Source: Gammaproteobacteria bacterium (lineage in GTDB: Bacteria > Pseudomonadota > Gammaproteobacteria > UBA4575). Taken from it: a stretch of DNA of 64,000 nucleotides. The DNA lies in contig JAWPMW010000001.1 in assembly GCA_033344735.1 (NCBI GenBank), positions 1,804,171 through 1,868,170 on the forward strand, written 5' to 3'. A model generated the notes under the pieces. The model was not told where the DNA came from. It did no database searches and was given only the letters and a program-made list of their open reading frames with translations. A program made the position numbers and the translations under genes. Shown here piece after piece: positions 56,053 to 64,000 of this stretch; the first letter of the stretch is position 1; every line of letters starts with the position of its first letter.

Positions 56053-57465
56053 TTAATCAGTCGAACTACCGCTATATTCATACATTTTAAGTTCTTGTAT
56101 TTTTCGCGTAAGTGTATTTCTTCCCCAGCCTAGTAGTTTAGCGGCACGTTGTCTTTTACCACCTGTTTTTTTCATGGCTACTTCTATTAGCACACGTTCA
56201 AATTGTGGCGTGGCATCCTGGAGTATTTCTGCACCACCATTTTCTAGTTTTTGATCTGCCCAACTTGCCAGCATAGATTGCCAGTCTGATGTTGAATCAA
56301 TTGGTGCGCTAGACTCTTTTATCTCTTGAGGCAGGTCTTCTAAGAGAATTGTTTTCCCGGAGGCCATCACGGTTAACCAGCGACAAAGATTTTCAAGCTG
56401 ACGCACATTACCAGACCAATCTAACTTACTTAAATAAGTAATTACCCCTTCATCTAATTGCTTTGCTTCAACTTCTAGCTCAGCCGCAGCGGCGACTAAG
56501 AAATGTTTCATCAAAATTGGAATGTCTTGGCGGCGTTCTCTCAATGCGGGTACCTTGATACGAATGACGTTTAACCGATGCATTAAGTCTTCGCGAAAAT
56601 CCCCTTTTTCAACTAGCTCTTGTAAATTTTGATGGGTTGCCGCAATAATTCTTACGTCTGCCTTAACAGGCTCGTGTCCCCCAACCCTATAAAACTCCCC
56701 GTCTGACAAAACACGCAATAAACGTGTTTGCAAGTCTGCTGGCATGTCACCAATTTCATCCAAGAATAAAGTACCCATGTTTGCTTGTTCAAAGCGGCCG
56801 CGCCTTTGCCCTTGTGCCCCAGTAAACGATCCTTTTTCATGGCCAAACAATTCTGATTCTAAAAGATCCTTAGGAATCGCGGCCATATTCAGCGCGATAA
56901 AAGGCTTTGTACTTCGTAAAGAATGTTTATGAAGTGCATGAGCAACTAATTCTTTACCTGTGCCTGTTTCACCATTAATCAATACCGTAATACTTGATCT
57001 GGATAATCGACCAATTGCGCGAAACACTTCCTGCATAGCTTGTGACTCACCAATTATTTCGGGCACTTCTTCAGCAATAGTGTTTGTTGGTGCTATTTCA
57101 TCGGTAGATTGATATGCACGTTTTGTTAGTTCGACAGCTTCTTCGATATCAAATGGTTTAGGTAAATACTCAAATGCACCACCTTTATAAGCATGCACTG
57201 CATTATCTAAATCTGAGTGCGCTGTCATCACAATGACAGGCAGTTCGGGGTGTTGTGTTTGTACTCTTTCTAAAAACTGGAATCCATCCATACCTGGCAT
57301 ACGCACATCTGTAATAATTACTTGCGGCGTACTTGTTTCTAGAGCTTTCATTGCATTGGTTGCTGAATCAAAAAGCTCTACATTTAAATTGGCTTTATTC
57401 AATGCACGTTCTAAAACCCAACGTATTGAACGATCATCATCTATTACCCATATATCATTATTCAT
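56053..57465 (-). CDS. ntrC: Nitrogen regulation response regulator NtrC (sigma-54 activator)
   Basis: This 470-residue activator drives sigma-54 promoters under nitrogen limitation. The receiver domain has phospho-acceptor D53 (IITDVRMPGMDG). The AAA+ domain has Walker A GETGTGKE, the sigma-54 contact loop GAFTGA, and DEIGDMP. The C-terminal Fis-type helix-turn-helix has LLGWGRNTLTRKI. The ATG at 57465 lies inside the end of ntrB, so the genes are coupled. The likely targets in this window are the glnA promoter and its own operon. Confidence 0.96.
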   Translation of the reverse strand: MNNDIWVIDDDRSIRWVLERALNKANLNVELFDSATNAMKALETSTPQVIITDVRMPGMDGFQFLERVQTQHPELPVIVMTAHSDLDNAVHAYKGGAFEYLPKPFDIEEAVELTKRAYQSTDEIAPTNTIAEEVPEIIGESQAMQEVFRAIGRLSRSSITVLINGETGTGKELVAHALHKHSLRSTKPFIALNMAAIPKDLLESELFGHEKGSFTGAQGQRRGRFEQANMGTLFLDEIGDMPADLQTRLLRVLSDGEFYRVGGHEPVKADVRIIAATHQNLQELVEKGDFREDLMHRLNVIRIKVPALRERRQDIPILMKHFLVAAAAELEVEAKQLDEGVITYLSKLDWSGNVRQLENLCRWLTVMASGKTILLEDLPQEIKESSAPIDSTSDWQSMLASWADQKLENGGAEILQDATPQFERVLIEVAMKKTGGKRQRAAKLLGWGRNTLTRKIQELKMYEYSGSSTD

Positions 57466-58549
57466 AATTTTCTTTCTCTTGCTCGGTGTGTTGCTGTGTC
57501 CCATTTTCTATTGGCAGCATGACTTTAAATTCTGTACGACCTACTTCTGACTTAAATTTAATTAAGCCATGATGTTGATTTATTAACATCTGTGAGATGG
57601 CTAAACCCAAACCACTACCATCTGTTTGTCCCGAAACCATAGGGAAAAATATTTTTGCTGAAATATCTTCTGGGATCCCGGGCCCGTTATCTATTATGCT
57701 CATACATGCCACAAGCTTATGCGCTATACCATTAATGGTGTAGTGCCTTAAGACACGTGTCTTAAAAGTTATTTCGCCTTTGTTATCAACTGCACGAATT
57801 GCATTCCTTGTAATGTTTAAAACTGCTTGTACGAGCAGGTCCCGATCGAAACTTATCATTGGTATACTTGGATCGTAATCAATTCTAAACTTTATATTTT
57901 TATCTTCTGCAGATACCAAACTATATACATGATGTAGTACCTCATGAATATTATGTGGTATTTTATTAGGCACGATATTTGGTCCAAGCATGCGATCGAC
58001 TAATTTATGTAATCTATCTGCTTCTTTAATAATAATACCGGTGTACTCTGTCAGTTCATTGTTTTCTAACTCTGACTCTAATAATTGCGCAGCACCTCTT
58101 AATCCACCTAGTGGATTTTTTATTTCATGCGCCATCCCGCGCAACATACTTCGTGTGGCTTGATGTTCTTTTAATAGATGGCTTTCTTTTAAAATTTTTA
58201 ATTGCCTGTCTAATATCACAATCTCAACCAGTACTTTTTCTTCATCATCCATTTCAACTGTATTGATTGTTAAATTTGCAGTGACTTCACTACTATCAAA
58301 TACGCGTAATATGCACTCATGCTCTGTCCACGAATGTCCTTTGTTAATGGAATCTTGCATACGCATAAAAATATCTCCATCTCTATCCGCCAACATTGAT
58401 GAAAAAGCCATGCCTTCTGCTCGTGTACTACTCACACTAAATGTCGCTTCTGCGGCTGGGTTCATGTATTCCAATTCACACTGTTTATTTAATAGAAGAA
58501 TGGCTGTTGATTGGCTGTCGACGATAAATGAATAAAAGTTATCTCTCAT
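57458..58549 (-). CDS. ntrB: Nitrogen regulation sensor histidine kinase NtrB
   Basis: NtrB phosphorylates and dephosphorylates NtrC under control of PII proteins. It is a soluble kinase with an N-terminal PAS domain (about 10-120) and the H-box RGMAHEIKNPLGGLRGAA (H141). The N-box has NITRNAIRAVDN and the G-boxes DNGPGIPED and GSGLGLAIS. The chosen ATG at 58549 has AAGG five bases upstream and gives 363 residues, close to E. coli. The frame is open to 58609, but the extra 20 residues are not family-like. Confidence 0.95.
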   Translation of the reverse strand: MRDNFYSFIVDSQSTAILLLNKQCELEYMNPAAEATFSVSSTRAEGMAFSSMLADRDGDIFMRMQDSINKGHSWTEHECILRVFDSSEVTANLTINTVEMDDEEKVLVEIVILDRQLKILKESHLLKEHQATRSMLRGMAHEIKNPLGGLRGAAQLLESELENNELTEYTGIIIKEADRLHKLVDRMLGPNIVPNKIPHNIHEVLHHVYSLVSAEDKNIKFRIDYDPSIPMISFDRDLLVQAVLNITRNAIRAVDNKGEITFKTRVLRHYTINGIAHKLVACMSIIDNGPGIPEDISAKIFFPMVSGQTDGSGLGLAISQMLINQHHGLIKFKSEVGRTEFKVMLPIENGTQQHTEQEKENYE

Positions 58550-58687
58550 AGTGACCTTATCTAGCAAATAGTGAACCAAGGTCATCGCACTACAATGGAA
58601 TTTGTGCAATTTAAGGGATACAGCCCTTTAGAACGTGGAATTGTGTTATCTAGTTACGACGATGCTCACCTGTAGTAACACTATTAT

Positions 58688-58705
58688 CGCACTATTTTGG
58701 TGCAA
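58688..58705. promoter_or_regulatory. NtrC-type binding site upstream of ntrBC
   Basis: CGCACTATTTTGGTGCAA is almost the consensus TGCACY-N5-RGTGCA and shares its core (GCACTATTTTGGTGCA) with the site in front of E. coli glnA. It lies about 140 bp before the ntrB start and suggests autoregulation. Confidence 0.75.
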
Positions 58706-58728
58706 TATACATTTTCGCGCTATTGGAA

Positions 58729-59283
58729 TTAATTATGGTGGCGCAGGAGATGGAATACTGTTGGTCTAGTGGCTTTCACAACATGTCCGGCTGAGTTCAT
58801 TAATTCAGCTTTGAGTGTGTGTGTACCACGATCTACATTCATCAATTTAACAGAAGTTTGGAGCCCTTTAGAGATTTCAACTCCATCCATATAAATTGCC
58901 AAGATAGCACCTGTATCTGCGAAGTTATCAGGTAGAACTCGCACACTTATCTGCACATTTCCTGAATTTTCTCGTATGGCCACATCATGAGCAGGCTCTA
59001 CTATTATGAGTTCCTTATATTTTACAGTGTCATTAGAACGTTTAGCAGAACTAGATTCAGTAGCATTTGAAATTTTAGGTGCTGGTACCGAAATTATCTG
59101 AGGTAATTCTTCTTTCGCTACTTCACTTTCGGCCTTGTTTTTGCCTGGAGGTGGCTGATCTGAATAAATGAGATTCCCATCTGCATCTTTCCATTTAAAC
59201 AGCTCTGCATGGGCGCTAATCACCATCAAACATACTATGATAATTAAAATCGGTTTTATTACATTTGAACCACGTTTATTCAT
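58729..59283 (-). CDS. DUF4124 domain-containing periplasmic protein
   Basis: This 184-residue protein has a signal peptide (about 10-26, ending SAHA). The DUF4124 motif follows (LFKWKDADGNLIYSDQPPPG, residues 28-47), then a Ser/Lys/Pro-rich linker. The C-terminal beta-rich, Ig-like part holds IIVEPAHDVAIRENSGNV and DRGTHTLKAELMNSAGHV. Function is unknown, but proteins of this build lie between glnA and ntrB in many Gammaproteobacteria. The glnA terminator precedes it. Confidence 0.85.
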   Translation of the reverse strand: MNKRGSNVIKPILIIIVCLMVISAHAELFKWKDADGNLIYSDQPPPGKNKAESEVAKEELPQIISVPAPKISNATESSSAKRSNDTVKYKELIIVEPAHDVAIRENSGNVQISVRVLPDNFADTGAILAIYMDGVEISKGLQTSVKLMNVDRGTHTLKAELMNSAGHVVKATRPTVFHLLRHHN

Positions 59284-59320
59284 ACTTCTTTAGATACACA
59301 ATTTTAAAGATGGTTGCAAA

Positions 59321-59347
59321 AAAAACGCCCCTATAAGGGGCGTTTTT
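59321..59347 (-). terminator. Intrinsic terminator of glnA
   Basis: AAAAACGCCCC (59321-59331) pairs with GGGGCGTTTTT (59337-59347), with a 5-nt loop and a further T-run on the minus strand. It lies 24 bp after the glnA stop. Confidence 0.92.
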
Positions 59348-59370
59348 ACGATCAAAAGTGAATTTTTAAC

Positions 59371-60780
59371 TTAACAGCTGTAATACATATCAAATTCGAT
59401 TGGGTGAGTCGCCTGTCGTAGCGCCGTTACCTCTTCCATTTTAAGCTCAATATAGCCATCAATCGCATCATCAGTAAATACACCGCCCGCTTTTAAGAAA
59501 TCACGATCTTTATCCAGTGCATCTAATGCTTCATCTAGAGATGAACATACTTTTGGTATGGCTGCATCTTCTTCAGGTGGCAAGTCATATAAATCCTTGT
59601 CATTGGCGTCTCCTGGGTCAATTTGGTTTTGTATACCATCTAGACCGGCCATCAGCATTGATGCAAATGTCAGGTAAGGGTTACCTGTTGGGTCGCCAAA
59701 ACGTACTTCAATTCGTCTACCTTTTGGATTTGACTCATAAGGAATTCGGATTGATGCAGAGCGATTTCGTGCAGAGTAAGCCAACATCACTGGTGCTTCA
59801 AAGCCAGGTACTAAGCGCTTGTAACTATTCGTTGATGCGTTTGCAAATGCATTGATCGCTTTCGCATGCTTAAGAATACCACCAATGTAGTAGAGTGCGG
59901 TTTGTGAAAGATTGCCGTATTTATCTCCTGCAAATAAATTTTCACCATCTTTTGCTAATGACATATGCACGTGCATGCCATTACCATTATCACCCACTAA
60001 AGGCTTTGGCATAAATGTCGCGGTTTTACCGTAATTATGTGCAACATTTAAAACGACATATTTTAGTATTTGATTGTGATCTGCTCGTGTAGTTAAAGTA
60101 TTGAATTTAGTGCCAATTTCGCATTGACCTGCAGTACCCACTTCGTGGTGATGCACTTCTGTTTCAACACCCATTTCTTCCATTACCTGGCACATCGCTG
60201 AACGAATATCTTGCAATGAATCTACTGGAGGTACCGGAAAGTAACCGCCCTTGACTCCTGGACGATGGCCGATATTACCATCTGGATGATCTTTAGAAGA
60301 AGCCCAAGCAGCCTCTTCAGAATCAATTTCAAATGAACACCCTGACATTTCATTTTTCCAACGCACATCGTCAAATACGAAAAACTCAGGTTCTGGACCA
60401 AAATAAGCAGTATCACCAATACCTGATGATTTTAAATATTCTTCTGCTCGCTTAGCCACTGAACGAGGATCTCGCCCATACCCCTGCATAGTGGCAGGTT
60501 CTAGAATATCGCAGCGTAAAATTAAAGTAGGATCGCTGAAGAATGGATCCATCACAGCTGAATCTGCATCAGGCATTAAGATCATGTCTGACTCGTTGAT
60601 TCCCTTCCATCCCGCAATTGATGAACCATCAAACATTTTTCCTGATTCAAATATACTCTCATCAATAGTATGAGAAGGGACAGATACATGCTGCTCTTTC
60701 CCGCGTGTATCAGTAAAGCGAAAATCGACGTAACGCACGTCGTTATCTTTTATCATTTTTAAAACATCACCTGCGGACAT
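59371..60780 (-). CDS. glnA: Glutamine synthetase type I
   Basis: GlnA makes glutamine from glutamate and ammonia. It has 469 residues, the GSI-beta length. Visible are [16 protein letters not shown], the DGSSIAGW latch, metal and substrate loops ([33 protein letters not shown]), and the adenylylation site Tyr398 in [10 protein letters not shown]. Adenylylation by GlnE is therefore expected. AGGAGT precedes the ATG. Upstream are a sigma-54 promoter and two NtrC-type sites. Confidence 0.98.
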   Translation of the reverse strand: MSAGDVLKMIKDNDVRYVDFRFTDTRGKEQHVSVPSHTIDESIFESGKMFDGSSIAGWKGINESDMILMPDADSAVMDPFFSDPTLILRCDILEPATMQGYGRDPRSVAKRAEEYLKSSGIGDTAYFGPEPEFFVFDDVRWKNEMSGCSFEIDSEEAAWASSKDHPDGNIGHRPGVKGGYFPVPPVDSLQDIRSAMCQVMEEMGVETEVHHHEVGTAGQCEIGTKFNTLTTRADHNQILKYVVLNVAHNYGKTATFMPKPLVGDNGNGMHVHMSLAKDGENLFAGDKYGNLSQTALYYIGGILKHAKAINAFANASTNSYKRLVPGFEAPVMLAYSARNRSASIRIPYESNPKGRRIEVRFGDPTGNPYLTFASMLMAGLDGIQNQIDPGDANDKDLYDLPPEEDAAIPKVCSSLDEALDALDKDRDFLKAGGVFTDDAIDGYIELKMEEVTALRQATHPIEFDMYYSC

Positions 60781-60862
60781 TTAGAGACTCCTATTGTTTG
60801 ATATATTAATTAACCGGTAATGTGGCCGAGTTTATTATGGTTTTTATTGTCATTGGGACTAA

Positions 60863-60877
60863 GCATGATATATGCCA
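60863..60877 (-). promoter_or_regulatory. Sigma-54 promoter of glnA
   Basis: The minus strand reads TGGCAT-N5-ATGC, with the invariant GG and GC ten bases apart as required for -24/-12 elements. The predicted start is near 60851, giving a 71-nt leader. One base departs from each consensus half. Confidence 0.6.
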
Positions 60878-60947
60878 GTCAATTAGTGGCTAAAAACAAG
60901 CACTTAGCTACGAACGAAGTAGGAGGCCAAGCAATTTGTTATATTTA

Positions 60948-60964
60948 TGCTCTATTACGGTGCA
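60948..60964. promoter_or_regulatory. NtrC-like enhancer site 1 of glnA
   Basis: TGCTCTATTACGGTGCA has one consensus half (GGTGCA) and one partial half (TGC). Its centre lies about 105 bp upstream of the predicted glnA start, the same place as an E. coli glnA enhancer. Confidence 0.55.
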
Positions 60965-60977
60965 GTAAAATAATAAA

Positions 60978-60994
60978 TGCGTTATTTTAGTGCA
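60978..60994. promoter_or_regulatory. NtrC-like enhancer site 2 of glnA
   Basis: TGCGTTATTTTAGTGCA matches TGCACY-N5-RGTGCA except at two or three positions. It is 30 bp (three turns) from site 1, so two NtrC dimers would bind the same face. Confidence 0.6.
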
Positions 60995-61194
60995 TATATT
61001 TAATAACTAATCGAGTTGCACAAATTTGAAGCGATCTAATCTCCCTTAATGTCTTCTTATAAAGTAAATTACCAACGCTGTCATCTTTACGGCCATAATT
61101 TGTCAACAATCGCCAGAAAATGCTTAAATGTGAACTAGTTCCGTTACATTAAATTTTATCAAAACTTGTATTTCTGTCCGATTTTTCACGCCTT
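60995..61194. other. Non-coding part of the glnA-glyQ gap without a gene
   Basis: I see no gene here. The stretch is AT-rich, with a perfect palindrome GAACTAGTTC at 61132-61141 and an isolated TGCAC half-site near 61017. It separates the glnA control region from the sigma-54 promoter of the candidate RNA. Confidence 0.5.
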
Positions 61195-61212
61195 TCACTA
61201 TCATTATAGTGA
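61195..61212. promoter_or_regulatory. Perfect inverted repeat, candidate enhancer of the sigma-54 RNA promoter
   Basis: TCACTAT-CATT-ATAGTGA is a perfect 7-bp inverted repeat centred about 83 bp upstream of the predicted RNA start. That is a usual distance for a sigma-54 activator site. It is not an NtrC consensus, so another activator may be involved. Confidence 0.55.
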
Positions 61213-61260
61213 TTTTATTCAATGAGTTACATTTTTCTTCTTAATCTATCTAACTAACTC

Positions 61261-61275
61261 TGGCACAGCACTTGC
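61261..61275 (+). promoter_or_regulatory. Near-perfect sigma-54 promoter reading toward glyQ
   Basis: TGGCACAGCACTTGC matches the -24/-12 consensus TGGCAC-N5-TTGC at every fixed base and is followed by T. The predicted start is near 61287. Confidence 0.85.
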
Positions 61276-61286
61276 TCATATATCAG

Positions 61287-61520
61287 TAGCTCTAAAAGCA
61301 TTAATAGTGTGATGTCTAGGCGGGATGCCAAGCTTAATTAAAACAGGATGTTGAATTGAGTTAGAGACATGAGCTTTCTAGGATAAGTCTCAAGCTCAGG
61401 GAGGGCATGATTTGCTAAGGATGGCAAATTACGCGCAAGGACTTGGGATTTCATGGATGATCTTTTGTTTCAGGATGAAATCTGTCAAGACATGGATGTC
61501 TTGTGACAGAATCTTTAAAG
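61287..61520 (+). ncRNA. Candidate CsrB/RsmZ-class small RNA with ten GGA motifs
   Basis: The transcript from the sigma-54 promoter has no open frame but carries ten GGA triplets, at 61323, 61346, 61381, 61400, 61419, 61439, 61446, 61455, 61473 and 61494. Two are the full CsrB motif CAGGATG (61344 and 61471). Several lie in hairpin loops: GGC-GGGAT-GCC (61319-61329), ATTTGC-loop-GCAAAT (61410-61429), TTTC-AGGAT-GAAA (61468-61480) and the long stem CTGTCA/TGACAG (61482-61509). This is the design of RNAs that sequester CsrA/RsmA. The 3' end is uncertain; the last hairpin is followed only by AATCTTT. Readthrough would make it part of the glyQ leader. Confidence 0.7.
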
Positions 61521-61638
61521 TTCCGCACTTAAATTATCTTAAAACCCCACTCTAGCCACACTCTGGCAAAATAATACTCGTATTCATTTATGTACACGGT
61601 ACAATTCTCGCCTCTCAAGATATGAACACGTAAGTCCC

Positions 61639-62520
61639 GTGAGCTACTCAATAAGTTTCCAAACACTCATTCTAAATCTGCAAAAATATTGGGCCGACCA
61701 AGGATGCGCTTTACTTCAGCCTTTTGATAAAGAAATGGGTGCGGGCACTTTTCATCCCGGGACGTTCCTGAGGTCAATCGGACCTGAACCCTGGAAAGCA
61801 GCATATCCTCAACCTTGTCGAAGACCTACTGATGGTCGCTATGGTGACAACCCAAATCGATTGCAGCACTACTACCAATTCCAGGTAGTACTTAAGCCAT
61901 CTCCGGACAACATCCAGGAGTTATATCTTCAATCATTGCAACAACTTGGTATTGACCCACTAGAGCATGACATTCGTTTTGTTGAAGACAATTGGGAATC
62001 TCCAACTTTAGGGGCATGGGGCTTAGGCTGGGAGGTGTGGTTAAACGGCATGGAGGTATCTCAATTTACTTACTTCCAACAAGTCGGGGGAATTAATTGC
62101 CAGCCTGTGACTGGTGAGATTACGTATGGTCTGGAGCGTCTAGCCATGTACCTTCAGGGCAAAGACAATATTTATCAGTTAGATTGGAATAATGATGTTA
62201 GTTATGGTGATATTTTTCACCAAAATGAAATTGAACAATCGAAATATAATTTTGAATATGCCGATACTAAACATTTATTTAATGAGTTTGATGCCAGTGA
62301 AGCGGAATGTAATCGCTTAATTGAAAACTCCTTACCACTCCCAGCATATGAGCAAGTGTTAAAAGCATCACACGTATTTAATTTACTAGATGCACGACAA
62401 GTTATTTCCGTGACCGAAAGGCAGCAGTACATATTACGTATTCGAACTTTAGCTAGATTGGTCGCTACTACATATCTTGGGTCAAGAGAAAGCATCGGCT
62501 TTCCTCTGCTCAACAAGTAA
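61639..62520 (+). CDS. glyQ: Glycyl-tRNA synthetase alpha subunit
   Basis: This 293-residue subunit holds the catalytic core of the heterotetrameric bacterial enzyme. Visible are [22 protein letters not shown] (residues 7-28), [42 protein letters not shown] and [19 protein letters not shown], the class II motifs of GlyQ. The start is GTG at 61639; a four-codon ATG frame ends just before it. glyS follows 8 bp later. Confidence 0.97.
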   Translation: MSYSISFQTLILNLQKYWADQGCALLQPFDKEMGAGTFHPGTFLRSIGPEPWKAAYPQPCRRPTDGRYGDNPNRLQHYYQFQVVLKPSPDNIQELYLQSLQQLGIDPLEHDIRFVEDNWESPTLGAWGLGWEVWLNGMEVSQFTYFQQVGGINCQPVTGEITYGLERLAMYLQGKDNIYQLDWNNDVSYGDIFHQNEIEQSKYNFEYADTKHLFNEFDASEAECNRLIENSLPLPAYEQVLKASHVFNLLDARQVISVTERQQYILRIRTLARLVATTYLGSRESIGFPLLNK

Positions 62521-62528
62521 CTATACAC

Positions 62529-64000
62529 ATGGGCACAAATACATTATTAATTGAGATCGGCACTGAGGAATTACCTCCTACAGCAGCAAAAAATTTAAGC
62601 GACACTTTTGCTAGTTATATTTCATCTCAACTCTCTGAATCTGGCTTCACTTTCACAAAAGTAAAACCATTTGTAACTCCACGTCGATTAGCCTTAATCA
62701 TTTCAGATGCCAGTGCCGAGCAACCCGAACAGAATATTGAGCGCAAAGGCCCAGCGATTAAAGCAGCCTATGATAAGGAAGGGCAACCAACAAAAGCAGC
62801 TATTGGTTTTGCAAATTCTTGTGGTGTAGACATACAAGATTTACAAACTATTGAAACTGATAAAGGTTCCTGGCTGTATTTCAAATCACGGGCCAATGGC
62901 AAATCAATTCAGCAAGTCTTACCAGAAGTAATTGAACAAGGCTTAATTAAATTACCAATCCCAAAGCCAATGCGCTGGGGTAGTAGCGACGTTGAATTCG
63001 TTCGCCCCATACACTGGATAACAGTTATGTATGGTAATGAAGTAGTTGCTTGCAAGATAAAAGGTATTAGCTCATCTAACACAACTTTTGGGCACCGCTT
63101 CCATGCGCCGCAGGCAATCGCGCTATCACACGCAAATGATTACCAGTCACTGTTAATTGGCGCAAAAGTAATTGCTGATTTTTCGGAACGAGAAAATAAA
63201 ATTCGCTTACTACTAGAAGAGTGCGCGCATAAAAATAATGCTGATTTGAATTTCAGCGACGCCCTACTAGAAGAAGTCACTAACTTGGTAGAATGGCCAA
63301 CGATTATTGTGGGTGAGTTTTCTGAAGCATTCCTCGATATCCCACAAGAAGCGCTAGTGGTAACAATGCAAGATGCACAGAGATATTTTCCACTATTTTC
63401 CAAGCAAGATGGAAAATTACTACCGCTTTTCATCACTATCGCTAACATTGAAAGCAGAAATCCCGACACTATTAAACATGGTAATGAACGCGTCATTAAA
63501 CCTAGATTTGATGATGCAAAATTCTTCTGGGAAAGGGATAAACAGAAATCATTAGAAAGTAGAACAAATGACTTACAAGGGATTCTGTTTGAAAAGCAGC
63601 TAGGATCATTACTAGAAAAATCACAACGAGTTTCAAGTCTTACAAAAGCTTTATGCAAACAAATAGACATTGACAATAAAGATGCTGCTCGTGCTGCACT
63701 ACTTTGCAAAGCAGACCTAGTGAGCGACATGGTCAATGAGTTCCCCAAGTTGCAGGGTATTATGGGCCGTTATTATGCGCACAATGATAACGAATCAGTT
63801 GAAGTTGCTACCGCTATAGGAGAGCATTACCAGCCTTTGCAGTCTGGTAGTTCACTTCCTTCCAGCATTGATGGACAAGTTGTCGCACTATGTGACCGCA
63901 TTGATACTCTCGTTGGTATTTTTGCTACGGGCAAAAAACCTAGCGGCGTTAAGGATCCATATGCATTACGCCGTGCCGCCTTAGGTGTGATTCGTATATC
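62529..64000 (+). CDS. glyS: Glycyl-tRNA synthetase beta subunit (5' part, runs off the window)
   Basis: The first 490 codons of glyS are present. It begins MGTNTLLIEIGTEELPPTAA and contains TPRRLALIISD, RKGPAIKAAYD, MRWGSSDVEFVRPIHWI, VVTMQDAQRYFP and the late block SGVKDPYALRRAALGV, all conserved in GlyS. The beta subunit binds tRNA-Gly. The full protein is about 690 residues, so roughly 200 are missing beyond the window end. Confidence 0.97.
   Translation, partial: MGTNTLLIEIGTEELPPTAAKNLSDTFASYISSQLSESGFTFTKVKPFVTPRRLALIISDASAEQPEQNIERKGPAIKAAYDKEGQPTKAAIGFANSCGVDIQDLQTIETDKGSWLYFKSRANGKSIQQVLPEVIEQGLIKLPIPKPMRWGSSDVEFVRPIHWITVMYGNEVVACKIKGISSSNTTFGHRFHAPQAIALSHANDYQSLLIGAKVIADFSERENKIRLLLEECAHKNNADLNFSDALLEEVTNLVEWPTIIVGEFSEAFLDIPQEALVVTMQDAQRYFPLFSKQDGKLLPLFITIANIESRNPDTIKHGNERVIKPRFDDAKFFWERDKQKSLESRTNDLQGILFEKQLGSLLEKSQRVSSLTKALCKQIDIDNKDAARAALLCKADLVSDMVNEFPKLQGIMGRYYAHNDNESVEVATAIGEHYQPLQSGSSLPSSIDGQVVALCDRIDTLVGIFATGKKPSGVKDPYALRRAALGVIRI

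Noticed and set aside
58587-58607. GCAC...GTGC pair close to ntrB as a second NtrC site
   Set aside because: The half-sites are 13 bp apart rather than 7, so a standard NtrC dimer would not fit.
60948-60994. NtrC-like pair as the sole enhancer of the GGA-rich RNA
   Set aside because: It is about 300-330 bp from that promoter and ideally placed for glnA; shared use is possible but not supported alone.
61553-61566. GCCACACTCTGGC hairpin as terminator of the GGA-rich RNA
   Set aside because: Only a 4-bp stem, followed by AAAATAAT rather than T on the plus strand.
61622-61633. Four-codon frame ATG-AAC-ACG-TAA before glyQ as a leader peptide
   Set aside because: It has no run of glycine codons and no attenuator hairpin follows, so I see no regulatory meaning.
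63140-63748. Open frame of 202 codons opposite glyS
   Set aside because: Product is Ser/Leu-rich with no family features; glyS on the other strand is certain. It is an antisense shadow.

Overview
This is a 64 kb stretch of a low-GC (roughly 40%) gammaproteobacterial chromosome. The gene neighbourhoods show this: gmk-rpoZ-spoT-ridA-recG, rplU-rpmA-obgE-proB, murJ-ribF-ileS-lspA-ispH followed by a minor-pilin operon, rhodanese-grxC-secB-gpsA-trmL, glnA-ntrB-ntrC and glyQ-glyS. All are housekeeping blocks of free-living, probably aquatic Gammaproteobacteria. I cannot name the genus. I see no insertion sequence, prophage, CRISPR array, tRNA or rRNA, so this is core rather than accessory DNA.

Layout. 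Positions 1-4.8 kb (minus strand) hold a stringent-response and repair block. Positions 4.9-7.4 kb hold an OmpA-like lipoprotein, two tandem paralogous proteins of unknown function, and a 26-codon membrane microprotein with its own promoter and terminator. Positions 7.4-25.4 kb form a large phosphate island: phoU-pstB-pstA-pstC-pstS, phoR-phoB, a porin behind a textbook Pho box, a PAP2 phosphatase, a PlcP-type phospholipase followed by two GT4 glycosyltransferases, then ppk and ppx. Together these import phosphate, sense it, replace phospholipids with glycolipids under starvation, and store or release polyphosphate. Positions 25.5-28 kb hold a stand-alone GspA/GspB (ExeA/ExeB) pair. Positions 28-40.9 kb hold cysS, ispB, the ribosomal L21/L27 operon, obgE, proB, rpsT, murJ, ribF, ileS, lspA and ispH. 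Positions 40.9-48 kb hold the type IV minor-pilin/PilY1 operon. Positions 48.3-51.8 kb hold cell-wall genes (a YibQ-like deacetylase, ctpA, envC). Positions 51.8-55.9 kb hold an ArsR-family regulator, rhodanese, grxC, secB, gpsA, trmL and a class 1B dihydroorotate dehydrogenase. Positions 56-60.8 kb hold ntrC, ntrB, a DUF4124 protein and glnA. Positions 61.6-64 kb hold glyQ and a truncated glyS.

The least expected signals lie in non-coding DNA. The 858-bp gap between glnA and glyQ holds, on the glnA side, two NtrC-like sites and a sigma-54 promoter. On the other side it holds a near-perfect sigma-54 promoter reading the opposite way, with a perfect inverted repeat about 83 bp upstream of the predicted start. 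That promoter would transcribe about 230 nt carrying ten GGA motifs, several in predicted hairpin loops, which looks like a CsrB/RsmZ-class antagonist of CsrA/RsmA. A second candidate RNA of about 75 nt, with promoter, nested hairpins and intrinsic terminator, lies between rpsT and murJ. Other points of note are a probable AUU start codon for pilX, four TGCGTA/TACGCA half-sites upstream of the pilin operon, and overlapping divergent start codons of trmL and pyrD.
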